Below the pieces are notes generated by a model. The model was given only the letters and a program-made list of their open reading frames with translations. It was not told where the DNA came from and searched no databases. The translations under genes were made by a program, and so were the position numbers. From assembly GCA_003344405.1 (NCBI GenBank), contig NOWV01000199.1, forward strand, positions 1 to 64,000: a stretch of 64,000 nucleotides of DNA, in the 5' to 3' direction. This document shows positions 37,347 to 48,373 of this stretch, one piece after another. This DNA is from Trichoplax sp. H2 (Eukaryota > Placozoa > Uniplacotomia > Trichoplacea). Numbering within the stretch: position 1 is the first letter of the stretch; every line of letters begins with the position of its first letter.

Positions 37347-40300
37347 ATGCTGGCTCGAAAATTACTGAACATAGTCCAAGCAGGAAATGGCAATGGATGG
37401 CGTCATATCAGCAGCAGGATAGCTATCAGGTTGTACAGCCAGTTTGCACAAAATGTGAACGATCAACTATTTAACTTAAGTGAAGAAGAAACCCAGGTAG
37501 AAATGAAAATAAAAAGTAGAGTAAAATGATCGCTTTCTCACTAACTTATCATGACAGTTGTTTCTGTTATCGAGTGTAAAGATCGCCACTATCGAAAGAA
37601 TGATTAATTATATTCCGTAGAATAATCATTGATTAGCAATCGTTTTTATACAGTAGGTGGTAGATCCAAGCTAATCTGGCTGATCGATCTTCTTGCTAAC
37701 GTACAGTTGGTAGTAGGTCTATGCTAATCGATCGATTTCTCTTGCTATCCTTGCAGAATCAGTCATTGAACATAGGGCATACAGTACACATGTTGATCAT
37801 AAACGTAAACGTACTACAACTTAGCAATTGTATGCTAGGGATAACGATCGTGGATAGGATGCTGTTTACATGACAGTATCGTTGCTATCATCATCTTAAC
37901 GAATAGAAGCCGATAGCCCTTAGTGTTGCATGCATAATGCAAACGCTTTGCCGAACTTGGGTGTACTACTTCAAACTATCCATGTTTAAAAGTCATTTCA
38001 CTAATGTTATCGTCAAAACTGAATAAACAGTCTATGGTATAGCAGCAAATTCTCTAGATTGCAGCAGGTCGTGTAATGCATTAAGTTCCATGACAGTTGT
38101 TTCTGCTGTTGGGCACAAAGATCGCCACTATCGAAGTAATCATTAGCAATCATTCTCATACAGTAGACGGTAGATCCAAGCTAATCAGGCTAATTGATCT
38201 ATTTTTCTTGCCGTCCTTACAAATCAGTTATTTGACATAGAGCATACACACGTTGATCCTAAACGTAAACGTACTACAACTTAGCAAGTATATACTAGGG
38301 ATAGCAATCGTAGATAGGATGTTGTTTATATGACAGTATATAACTAAATGGATGATTCCTACCATCATCATAATGAATACGTAGAAGCTGCTGCCTCTTA
38401 GTGTTGCATGCATAATGCAATCGGCTTGCCGAACTTGGGTGCATTGCATCGAACTATTAATATCTTAAAGCCATTTCGCTAATGTTATCGTCAAAACTGA
38501 ATTGACAGTCTATGGTATAGCAGCAAATTCTCTAGAGTGTAGCTGGTCGTAGAATGCATTCAGTTACAGATTTTGATCCAGTGGCGCTCATTTTAGATAC
38601 ATACACGTATTTTAATAAAATAATATCGGTAGCAATATCGTTATTGTACTGTAATTTACTCCGCTCCTGCATGGCTTCAGACGTTTAGTTCTAATATCTC
38701 ACTTGTATATTCCATTACCATTGTAGTGGAGAATGGCTGTTCGCAAGTTTATGGATGATGAGATAGAGCCGATTGCTGCAAAAACTGATCGGGAAGACAA
38801 TATTCCTAACCTTCGTCAACTATGGCGAAAATTTGGTGATATGGGCTTACTGGGCATAACTGCTCCAGCAGAGTATGGCGGGAGTGCTAGCACTTACCTT
38901 TATCAAGCTCTTGCCTTTGAAGAGGCTTCTCGAGTCAGTCCTGGTATTTCTCTAAGTTTAGGCGCTCACGGAAACCTATGTGTTAACCAAATTGTCAGAA
39001 ATGGAAATGATGAAATAAAAGAAAGATATTTACCTAAGGTGTTACAATTCATGGGATCAACTTTTCACTTTTACTTTTTGATACATCTTTTCTGAAGCTG
39101 AAGCTAAAAGAATATGCTAAGAATGGAAGCTATTCATGACCTGATGTACACTTATTGTAATAATATTGTTATTTATATTATATATAGCTCATTAGTGGTG
39201 AACATATAGGAGCCTTGGCTATGAGTGAAGCTAATGCCGGCAGCGACGTTGTTTCAATGAAATTAAAGGCGGAGAAGAAAGGTTACTTGTTACATTAAAT
39301 GTTATGACTTTGAGCACGTAATTATAATTTAGGTCAAGGATATCTAAATAGTTGATAGCAACTTGATACTTCATCTGTCATAGACATACTAGCAAGAAAC
39401 ACAATATTATATTTCTATAATGTTTACATTCTAAATGTTCTATCATTAGGGGACTACTATATCTTGAACGGTAGCAAATTTTGGATTACCAATGGATATT
39501 TTGCGGATACTTATCTGGTTTATGCTAAAACGGATCCCAATGCTCATCAACGTGGTATTACTACATTCATTATCGAAAAGGTTCGTACAGCATTGCACAA
39601 TCTATATTACGACTTGGCTCATAGCTGTGAGTATGTTATATAACTTGCTACAAGTACGAAAAGAAGCAAGATGTATGTGTATAATTACTTTTTATGCAGT
39701 TATCATACCATGATAGAGAATAGGTATATAATAACAATCTCTTCAATTACTAGGACTTTCCTGGATTCTCTGTTGCTCAAAAGCTAGACAAACTCGGAAT
39801 GCGCGGTAGTGGAACGTGTGAACTTATCTTTGAAGACTGCAAAGTTCCAGCCAAGAATATTGTAGGCAAAGTAAATAAAGGTATTCTAGTGATGAACTTC
39901 AATTTCTTTATCATCATTTTTAAGATCATCCATCACATGCTAACGATTTACTGCTGTTTATAATCAAAATTGCAAAAGGTGTTTATGTTCTCATGAGTGG
40001 CCTAGATATTGAAAGAGCTGTTTTAGCTGCTGGCGGTATCGGTCTAATGCAGAAAGCAATTGAAATAGTTTACCCTTACGTCCATGAGCGAAAACAGTTT
40101 GATACCCCAATTGGACAATTCCAAGTATTCATTACTTGTGTTTTAATATTAACCGTGTCTAGTCATTAGTGATATTGTAATTAAATGTGACTGATTGATC
40201 TTTATTCTAAGAACAACTTTTTTTTCTTCTCTTAGTTAATACAAGGTAAACTAGCCAATATGTATAATGCCATCAATGTGAGTCGTAGCTACCTATACAA

Positions 40301-41032
40301 TGTCTTAAGAGCTTGTGATCGCGGTCAAATACGTAGTGCTGTAAGTTGTTTTATTTCAAATTGTTGATTTCTACCATCGCTTCTGGCGAATAATAGATAT
40401 TACCATTTTTAATTTATAGAAAAATTTATTGCTTGTAATTGTGTGTATTCATTATGATGCGTATTTTATAATAGGACTGTTGTGCTGTAACTCTTTACAT
40501 ATCTGAGGAAGCGACAAAGACAATCTTGGATGCAATTCAATGCCTAGGTAAATTTATGAATACACACATCTATTTAACCACTGTGTAAGTTAATTGCTAG
40601 CGGAAAGGGTTAGTACCTAGCACTCCTACGTTGTGCTGGAATGAAAGTATAGAACTGTAGCGTACAGTTGTGTAGTTTAGCTTCTTGTCGTTCATGGTAT
40701 TTTTACCAGTTAAATAGATTCAAATGTTTTTAATACAAGTAAATATGGTAGCATTTTTAAATAATCTATGCATACATTGTGCAGTAGTTGCATTACAATC
40801 AGCTTATAGTAAATATGTGAATACCGGTAACTATTTTGAATAATTGGAGTAGCATGTAGTAAAAATAAATATCTTATGCCTGTTCTCAGGTGGTAATGGT
40901 TACGTAAACGACTATCCTCTTGGACGGATGCTACGTGATAGTAAAATATTCGAAATTGGTGGTGGTACGAATCAGATTCGACAATTGGTTATAGGTAGAT
41001 TTATCAACAATCATTACTTGACACCAAAGTAA
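37347..41032 (+). CDS. IVD: Isovaleryl-CoA dehydrogenase, mitochondrial
   Basis: IVD is the FAD-dependent matrix enzyme that oxidises isovaleryl-CoA to 3-methylcrotonyl-CoA in leucine breakdown and passes electrons to ETF. Nine exons: 37347-37496, 38727-39038, 39188-39281, 39450-39580, 39754-39880, 39979-40124, 40236-40340, 40475-40547 and 40890-41032, 426 residues, like the human protein. The N-terminus [20 protein letters not shown] is an Arg/Lys-rich presequence. The acyl-CoA dehydrogenase signatures [12 protein letters not shown] and [20 protein letters not shown] are present. The catalytic Glu typical of IVD lies in [13 protein letters not shown] at about residue 283, the IVD-specific position rather than the one used by medium-chain enzymes. 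Substrate and FAD contacts FWITNG and [14 protein letters not shown] are intact. Exon 1 is separated by a 1.2 kb intron with an internal duplication. The gene looks functional. Confidence 0.97.
37551..38570. repeat. Diverged tandem duplication inside IVD intron 1
   Basis: ATGACAGTTGTTTCTG, AAGATCGCCACTATCGAA, GGTAGATCCAAGCTAATC, AAACGTAAACGTACTACAAC, GTGTTGCATGCATAATGCAA and CAGTCTATGGTATAGCAGC appear in that order in 37551-38050 and again in 38090-38530. The offset is 539 bp at the left end and about 478 bp at the right, so indels have accumulated. No coding frame is preserved. Confidence 0.85.
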
Positions 41033-41929
41033 GGCCAAACTTGCAATGAAAAATTAAAGTCATGGACATTAACGAATTCGCATATTAATCTAGCATTAAA
41101 ATTTAAATATAACATAAATGCCAATCAATACGCTACTGTGGATAAAATGTAGATTAATAGCCGAAATGCATATATGTCAACTTTGCCATATGGATACGTG
41201 TAAAAGATTCACCAGAACTTAGTAATCCATCTCTATTGCTAACATCTTTGCGATGAGATCAGATAGATTGTAATTTATCGTCTGCAATTGCATCGGAATG
41301 AACTATTTATGAAAAAAGGATAAAATAAACAACTCGCGACAAAACAAATTATCCATACCAGAGATCTGTAACAATGTAATGGACACTGACGACGGTAACG
41401 TGCCGCTGTCGCAAATATCTGATCTATACTATGTACAGATATTTTTTATTAGACTAGTTGCGGCAAATTTTTTGATACTATTTAATACTCGTATTTTAAA
41501 TGCAGGTGATAAGAAACTGATTGCATAATTATAAATTTTTACTCTATTAAAAGTCTGCTATTCAGCAATAAAAAAATACGTTCCTAGTGTCATAAGTGCT
41601 TGTAGTGATTTCAGCTAATTACAGTAGTTTTACAGTGCTACAAACATGATCCATGCTAAATCTATCTTGAAGATATTTTTGTAGCTGTTTTCCTAAACTT
41701 GCAGCACGATATCCTTTCACATTTGATTAATTCAATCTTCTTTTCACGGATGCCTAAAAGTTGATTCGATACTAAATAGAATACTTATCTACTCGAACTA
41801 CTGTATTCATACTATTACTGGGCAAAAATAACGAAAGAAGCTCAATATAGCTCATAGTGTATAATTTCAGTTTTTATTTACATTATCCATGCAGCATCCA
41901 GTGCTGGTTGGAAAGTTGCTGGGCAAGAT
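41033..41929. other. IVD 3' flank, no gene recognised
   Basis: AT-rich sequence with an AATAAA at 41324-41329 that could serve IVD. No conserved frame was seen before the array starting near 41930. Confidence 0.4.
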
Positions 41930-44117
41930 GTTCTTCATGTAGTTAAGTGTCGATCTGAATTTTAGTGAAGCTAGGATATACGTAAAAGCCGCTCCCTTCC
42001 TATCCTATAAATTCATTAATGAATATAAACCTGAAGAATGCTATACTTAAGAAAAGTTGTTGTGCTAGGGAAATGATGTCATTGTGATGGCAATCTATCT
42101 CTGCATAGGAAGCTATCGTTAGTGCTGAGGGCGAGTATACGTAATTAACTTGCTGCTACTGTAAAAACCGTTTTAACGGTTAAGAAATTTATCATATAGT
42201 TGAGTATGGATTAGAATTTTAACTAAGCTATCCAAATAATTTGCTTTGTCTAAACTATCATTAGTGCTGGAGGCGAGTATACGTAATTAACTTGCTGCTA
42301 CTGTAAAAACCGCCGTAGCCGTTTAGTTATTTTCTTCCTGTAGTTGAGTATGGATCAGAATTTTAACTAAGCTAGTACGAGCATATACGTAAAAGCCGCT
42401 CCCCTTTCCTCCGTTCCTATGCTATAAACTCATTATTAATGAGTAGGCTAATACTGAGGAATGCTATACTTAAGAAATGATGTCAATGCAATGGCAATCT
42501 AGCTCTGCATAGGGTGCTATCCAAATGATTTGCTATGCCTAAACTATCATTAATGCTAGAGGCAAGTATACGTAATTAACTTGCTGCTACTGTAAAAACC
42601 GCCGTAGCCGTTATTTTCTTCCTGCAGTTGTAGAGTATGGACGAGAATTTTAACTAAGCTAGTACGAGCATATACGTAAAAGCCGCTCCCCTTTCCTTCC
42701 TTCCTATGCTATAAACTCATTATTAATGAGTAGGCTAATACTGAGGAATGCTATACTTAAGAAATGATATCATTGCAATGGCAATCTAGCTCTGCATAGG
42801 TTGCTATCCAAATGATTTGCTATGCCTAAACTTTCATTAATGCTAGAGGCGAGTATACGTAATTAACTTGCTGCTACTGTAAAAACCGCCGTAGCCGTTT
42901 CGCTATTTTCTTCCTGCAGTTGAGTATGGATGAGAATTTTAACTAAGCTAGTACGAGTCTACACGTAAAAGCCGCTCCCCTTTCCCTCCCCTCCTATGCT
43001 ATAAATTCATTCTTGATGAATAGGTGACAGCCAATATCCGAAGTTGGCTAATATTGAGGAATGCTATACTTAAAGAAATGATATCATTGCAATGGCAATC
43101 CAGCTCTGCATAGGCTGCCATCCAAATGATTTGCTTTGCCTAAACTATCATTCGTGCTAGAGGCGTGTATACGTAAGTAACTTGCTACTACTGTAAAAAC
43201 TGCATTAACGGTTAAGAAATTTTTCATATAGTTGAGTATGGATCAGGATTTTATCTAAGCTAACCAAATGATTCGCTTTGTCTAAATTATCATTGGTGCT
43301 GAGGCGAATATACGTAATTAACTTGCTGCTACAGTAAAAACCGCTTTAATTAAGAGTTAAGCTATTTTCTTCCTGCAGTTGAGTACGGATAAGAATTTTA
43401 AATAAGCTCGTACGAGTCTAGACGAGTACGAGCTTATTTAGTACGAGTTTATTATTATTAGTTTAGTACGAGTTTATTTAGTACGAGCTTATTTAGTACG
43501 AGTCTAGACGTAAAAGCCTTTCCCTTACCCTTTCCCTCCCTTCCTATGCTATAAATTCATTCTTGATGAATAGGTGACAGCCAATATCCGAAGTTGGCTA
43601 ATATTGAGGAATGCTGTACTTAAAGAAATGATATCATTGCAATGGCAATCTAGCTCTGCATAGGGTGCCATCCACATGATTTGCTTTGCCTACTACTATC
43701 ACCATTGCTGGAGGCGAATATTCGTTTTCTGTAGTACGTCCAGCAGAATCTTGATGACAACTGCGATTGAATAAGGTAAACTAATTAGTTTACCGTATTC
43801 GATCCCTTTTGTCTTATAGAATTAATAGAATTAATCGGAGATGATGGACAGAATGTACTGGAGTTTATTTGCTCCTCCATGCTTGCTGCAGTCAGTAGAA
43901 TATCGAATGCATCTGTTGATAGAGTACTACTGAATACTGAGCTCGATCCCGTGACTCTTCAGTCCTGGCTGTCCTGCATATCATTATTTCCTAGTATTGC
44001 TTAGTTGGAGTTCTCGCAACTCGAACGCTTTTTGCATGAGATTGATCGTGATTAGAGGTGGACGAAAGCAATAACAAGAAAAAAAATGTCGAAAATTGAT
44101 TTTTATTCCTACCTTGT
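41930..44117. repeat. Tandem array of about 290 bp compound units, ending at an assembly gap
   Basis: The marker AGTTGAGTATGGAT-AGAATTTTA recurs at about 41938 (diverged), 42196, 42341, 42626, 42917, 43228 and 43377. Between markers each full unit carries CGTAAAAGCCGCTCCC, CCTATGCTATAAA, TAATACTGAGGAATGCTATA, GAAATGATATCATTGCAATG, CTAGCTCTGCATAGG and GTATACGTAATTAACTTGCT. The right part (43690-44117) is a unique-looking tail holding GAATAAGGTAAACTA and TCGAAAATTGATTTTTATTC. Confidence 0.9.
43409..43510. repeat. Local TTTAGTACGAG microrepeat inside the array
   Basis: AGTACGAG(C/T)TTATTTAGTACGAG words occur about six times between 43409 and 43510. The corresponding place in the copy after the gap (about 44255-44270) has only one GTACGAGTCTACACG. 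This marks a replication-slippage expansion in one copy. Confidence 0.85.
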
Positions 44118-44137
44118 NNNNNNNNNNNNNNNNNNNN
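44118..44137. other. Assembly gap (20 N)
   Basis: Exactly 20 undetermined bases. The size is a placeholder and need not reflect the true distance. Confidence 0.99.
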
Positions 44138-44874
44138 TATCATTGGTGCTGAGGCGAATATACGTAATTAACTTGCTGCTACAGTAAAAACCGCTTTAAT
44201 TAAGAGTTAAGCTATTTTCTTCCTGCAGTTGAGTACGGATCAGAATTTTAAATAAGCTCGTACGAGTCTACACGTAAAAGCCGCTCCCCTTTCCCTCCCT
44301 TCCTATGCTATAAATTCATTCTTGATGAATAGGTGACAGCCAATATCCGAAGTTGGCTAATATTGAGGAATGCTGTACTTAAAGAAATGATATCATTGCA
44401 ATGGCAATCTAGCTCTGCATAGGATGCCATCCACGTGATTTGCTTTGCCTACTACTATCATCATTGCTGGAGGCGAATATTCGTTTTCTGCTAGTACGTC
44501 CAGCAGAATCTCGATGACAACAGCGATTGAATAAGGTAAACTACAGTAATTAGTTTACCGTATTCGATCCCTTTTGTCACATATAATTAATCGGAGATGA
44601 TGGACAGAATGTACTGGAGTTTATTTGCTCCTCCATGCTTGCTGCAGTCAGTAGAATATCGAATGCATCTGTTGATAGAGTACTACTGAGTACTGAGCTC
44701 GATCCCGTGACTCATCAGTCCTGGCTGTCCTGCATATCATTATTTCCTAGTATTGCTTAGTTGGAGTTCTCGCAACTCGAACGCTTTTTGCATGAGATTG
44801 ATCGTGATTAGAGGTGGACGAAAGCAATAACAAGAAAAAAAATGTCGAAAATTGATTTTTATTCCTACCTTGTC
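44138..44874. repeat. Second copy of the 43288-44117 segment, immediately after the gap
   Basis: Sequence from the N run onward repeats 43288-44117 in order and orientation, from TATCATTGGTGCTGAGGCG through TCGAAAATTGATTTTTATTC and CCTACCTTGT. It lacks the GTACGAG expansion and differs by substitutions and small indels, for example an added CAGTA near 44542. It could be a second allele placed in tandem or a true duplication. Confidence 0.9.
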
Positions 44875-45119
44875 TCGCCTCCTTGCCGTGCTGTTCATAT
44901 GTTCTTGACAGTCAACAACATCCCATTTAATTACCAAAATACTAACATCACCATAGGTAAAGTGATAGCTTGGAAGCGATATATCATTGCATGATCAACT
45001 AGATAGTTGTGTTAGATCAAGTTTATTATTTGCATCATTGATCCAATTTATTCTTTTGGGGCTATGACGTAATGGCCAAATTAAAATGATCGTGTACTAT
45101 ATTAGTTTAGGTCCACCAT

Positions 45120-45590
45120 AGCTTTTGAGGCGCTACTGTACTTGTTTTTAGCACAAATCAAGGTTTGATGACTTACTTGTAGGATGGTATGCCTCCTTGC
45201 TCGAAGATGTTTGTTACAATTTTGTTGTATCTGCTTGAATAGCAATGGTGTGATTTTTTTTTTTTCAAACGTGGAGTCGTACATTGTGTACAAGTTCCAA
45301 CAGTGCTGCTGTGCTTGCTTTTAAGTACTGATGAAGATTGATGGAATAGGATGGATTGTTTCCCCTTGCTCGAAGTTGTTAGTTTTTGAATGTGTACGAA
45401 TAACGTTGTATCCAGTTGCATGTCGATCTGACAAAGGTTCGCTCGACAGTCTACAAAAGTGGCAGCTTGATTTTGCATCAGCAATCTGCAGAAATTAGTG
45501 CGTCTTTTTCTATCGATATACGAATGTATTTGCATCCTGTTACAAGTGATGCTGTGCTGCTGTACTTGCTTTACTACAAATTAAGATTGG
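45120..45590. repeat. Weak, strongly diverged triplicate
   Basis: GCTnCTGT(A/G)CTTG(C/T)TTT followed by an A-rich and AAG-TTGATG-like block occurs at about 45126, 45306 and 45556, with TCCTTGCTCGAAG-TGTT or CCCTTGCTCGAAGTTGTT after the first two. Frames of 109-120 codons overlap antisense here and are probably chance. The missing first exon of the GST gene should lie upstream of 45789, but no thioredoxin-fold start was found. Confidence 0.4.
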
Positions 45591-45788
45591 AAGGGAAAAT
45601 GATGAATTACTCCCTAGTTTTTTTCATTTACCAATGGCGTTGTATGCAATGCAGCAATGCAATGAACAACAACGGCCCTAAAATAGTTTGGCTAGGGTTT
45701 TCTTTTTCTCTATTACGTATACTCGTAGATTGCATTTCAACCTGAATGGTGCATAAATAATAGTATCAATCTTCCATGGATAAAATAG

Positions 45789-47167
45789 GTGAGCAACGCA
45801 AAGAGGAATTTCTGAAAGTGAACCCGCATGGAAAAGTTCCTGTAATCAAAGACGGAGATTTCTGCCTTACGGAAAGGTAATAAACTAGCCATTCAGGATA
45901 CCATCCTATTTTAGATCTTTCTAGACTTTTAAATACCACACTACCCAGCTATACTAAGACTAAGAGAAATTGAATCCATCTTACCGTCAGCAGTCGATCC
46001 TTTAGTAATATTAGTAGATGTATTTCTTGCTTAGTTACGCAAACTACCCCTTGCATTCACATAAGCGTAGGTTGTCAATATTGAAAAGCTTTCAATTTAT
46101 GGTGCAATTAAACTTACTTTGCTTTTCCTTGCACTTTCAGCGTTGCCATCATCCAATATTTGGCGGAAAAATATTCCACACCTGATCATTGGTATCCTCG
46201 TGATCCAGTACGTAGGGCAAGAGTTGATGAATTCTTATCATGGCATCAAACCAATACTAGATTAAATGCTGGAGGCTTATTCTTCAACGTGGTATGTGCA
46301 AAATTGAAATTGAATGACCACAGTGTTAAAAATATCAATGTTAAATTAGAGACATGAGCTGTTTCCTATCTAGTCACTACGAGAATGTTCCTTAGTTAGT
46401 GCTTCAGTAGAACCCTGAAAATTCCAATTTAATAATCAATGTCCAATCTGTTTACGTATCGATTGACTTATAAACTAATTATACACTATTGAAAATGGTT
46501 GATGCTGCTATAGTCGTAGGCCATAATTATTGTAGTTATGAATTGCTCGTTAATCTCAAGTAAGCCTTGCAAGGCACTGAAATAAGCAAGATAGCCTACT
46601 TCTACCTAATAAACGTATTTCTTGGATGTTAATGACATGGACAGATTGTATAACGGTAAATGCAGTGATATCCAGTACTAGATGCCCATCAAAGATGCTT
46701 TCAGATATACTGTTGAAACTAGCAATCCATGGATAATTTCAGCACTTTTTTCTCCATTTGATATATGCTTTTACATTGATTGTTATTCTATGGTAACTCC
46801 CTTATAAATTTGATATACTGTGCGCGTACTTTCGTAGATAGTAGTAGCCAAGATAAGAAACCAACCTAGAAATGAAGAGGCCATCAAGGAACGCAAGGAA
46901 AAATTAAAGGCCAACCTTGAAATCATTGAGAATCACTTCTTGAAGGGTCGCAATTTCCTTGGTGGCGATGAAATTTCTATTGCTGATATCGTTGGAATCG
47001 TTGAAATTGCTCAGAATGAATATATTGGCGTGGATGCTGGCAAAGATCGACCCAATATTAAAGCATGGCGAGAGCGAGTCGTTGCTAAACTAGGTTCCAG
47101 TTTTACTACAGCTCATGAACTTTTGGCCCAAACTGCCGCAAAGTACAATGTTGTCGAGCCATTTTAG
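45789..47167 (+). CDS. Glutathione S-transferase, theta class (first exon not found)
   Basis: The enzyme conjugates glutathione to electrophiles, normally in the cytosol. Three exons join in phase: 45789-45876, 46141-46291 and 46838-47167. Exon A gives EEFLKVNPHGKVPVIKDGDF and CLTES, the end of the thioredoxin-like domain with the cis-Pro VPVI and the ES glutathione contact. Exon B (VAIIQYLAEKYSTPDHWYPR ... RRARVDEFLSWHQTNTR) starts the helical domain and is typical of theta GSTs (human RARVDEYLAWQHTTLR). Exon C carries FLGGDEISIADIVGIVEIAQ, the N-capping box of the fold, and ends at TAG after NVVEPF. The exon with the catalytic Ser/Tyr (about 35-40 residues, ending in phase 1) was not seen between the IVD gene and 45789. 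It may lie in the assembly gap or the gene may be 5'-truncated. Confidence 0.88.
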
Positions 47168-47549
47168 TAACTCTTCACCTTTCGACACTGGAGTGCCAAT
47201 ATTGCATTTCTGCACTATTATGCATGATCATCGATCAATGATCTCGCTTTACTCTTATCCTTTTAGTGCAATGTAGAACGGTAAGGCAAGTTATTGCTCG
47301 GTCTATAAAATGAGTATGTAGCCTAGGACTCGTTTATTTTACTTGTCATTTAAGTAGGAAACGTCTAAAGACACTCGCATAATAGGCTATAGGATTATAC
47401 GTATTTGTTGAACTGCTTGAAGGGCTCATGAATATGTAAGTTCTACCATGCTTTAGCGTTTGGATAGAACATTTGCGTACTTAGTTTTGACGGATGCGCC
47501 CATAAAATAAAATTGAACTAATGACATCAGGATCAGGTTACGTTCTCAT
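47168..47549. other. GST 3' flank, no further gene
   Basis: AT-rich non-coding sequence with an AATAAA-containing word near 47504. Nothing else recognised. Confidence 0.4.
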
Positions 47550-47965
47550 TGTGATTGCTCTACCCTCGTAAATCCTTCAACTCACAGATAGTAGAATAAA
47601 GTAACAGATTGGATTTTCATCCTCTTGGTTACTGTACCCTCTTGAAAACCCTCAACTCCCAGATAGTAGAATAGTAAGCACCTATTTCATCTTGGCTATT
47701 GTATCCTCCTAAAATCTTCAACTCTCAGTGCTGTAGAATATACGATCATCACAGGTTCCCTATTCATCTTGACTACTCTATCCTCCTAAAATCTTTAACT
47801 TTCAGACATTACTGTAGAATATACTATCGTCGCAGGTTCCCTATTTCATCTTGACTACTCTATCCTCCTGAAATCTTTAACTCTCAGATATTACTGTAGA
47901 ATATACTATCGTCACAGGTTCTCTATTTCATCTTGACTACTCTATCCTGCTGAAATCTATGATTT
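47550..47965. repeat. Tandem array, about 5 copies of an 88-90 bp unit
   Basis: TACTCTATCCTCCT(A/G)AAATCTT-AACT(C/T)TCAG followed by GTAGAATATAC(T/G)ATC and ACAGGTTCCCTATTTCATCT recurs about every 88 bp between 47555 and 47960. The last three copies are the most alike. After the array, CAAAAGGATAATATCCGAATT occurs twice (near 47978 and 48062). Confidence 0.85.
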
Positions 47966-48373
47966 CCTTTCCTAGTAAAAGGATAATATCCGAATTGAGA
48001 TTGCCTTTAAACGTTCATCATTTTACAGAAGTAGAAGGAATCTTATCATTGCATTTCCTGGCAAAAGGATAATATCCGAATTCAGATCAATCCTTATTAC
48101 CAATGGTAGTATTATAATTAGTTAGCATTGAATGCTCACTCAGCTAATAATTGCAGCGATTGCTAATAGAAGAATTGCATAAACTGATGCATTGAAGTCT
48201 ATTTAATGTCCGATATTTTCTTTTTAGCTCCAATGCTAACAAGACCATTGCATTGCATTGCATTGCTGCCCTGTTATAGCCTACAGGTGATCGTATATTG
48301 CCATTCTATGGATACCTTTATATGCCACAGAATCTGCTAGCAGTTATAGATTAATTAAGGAGGTTTATTTTGC

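Noticed and set aside
43785-43999. Roughly 70-codon open stretch (DDGQNVLEFICSSMLAAVSR) in the array tail, and MYWSLFAPPCLLQS as a possible GST N-terminus
   Set aside because: The second copy after the gap carries a stop and frame-shifting indels. The putative GST start lacks the conserved Ser-x-Pro-x-Arg pattern.
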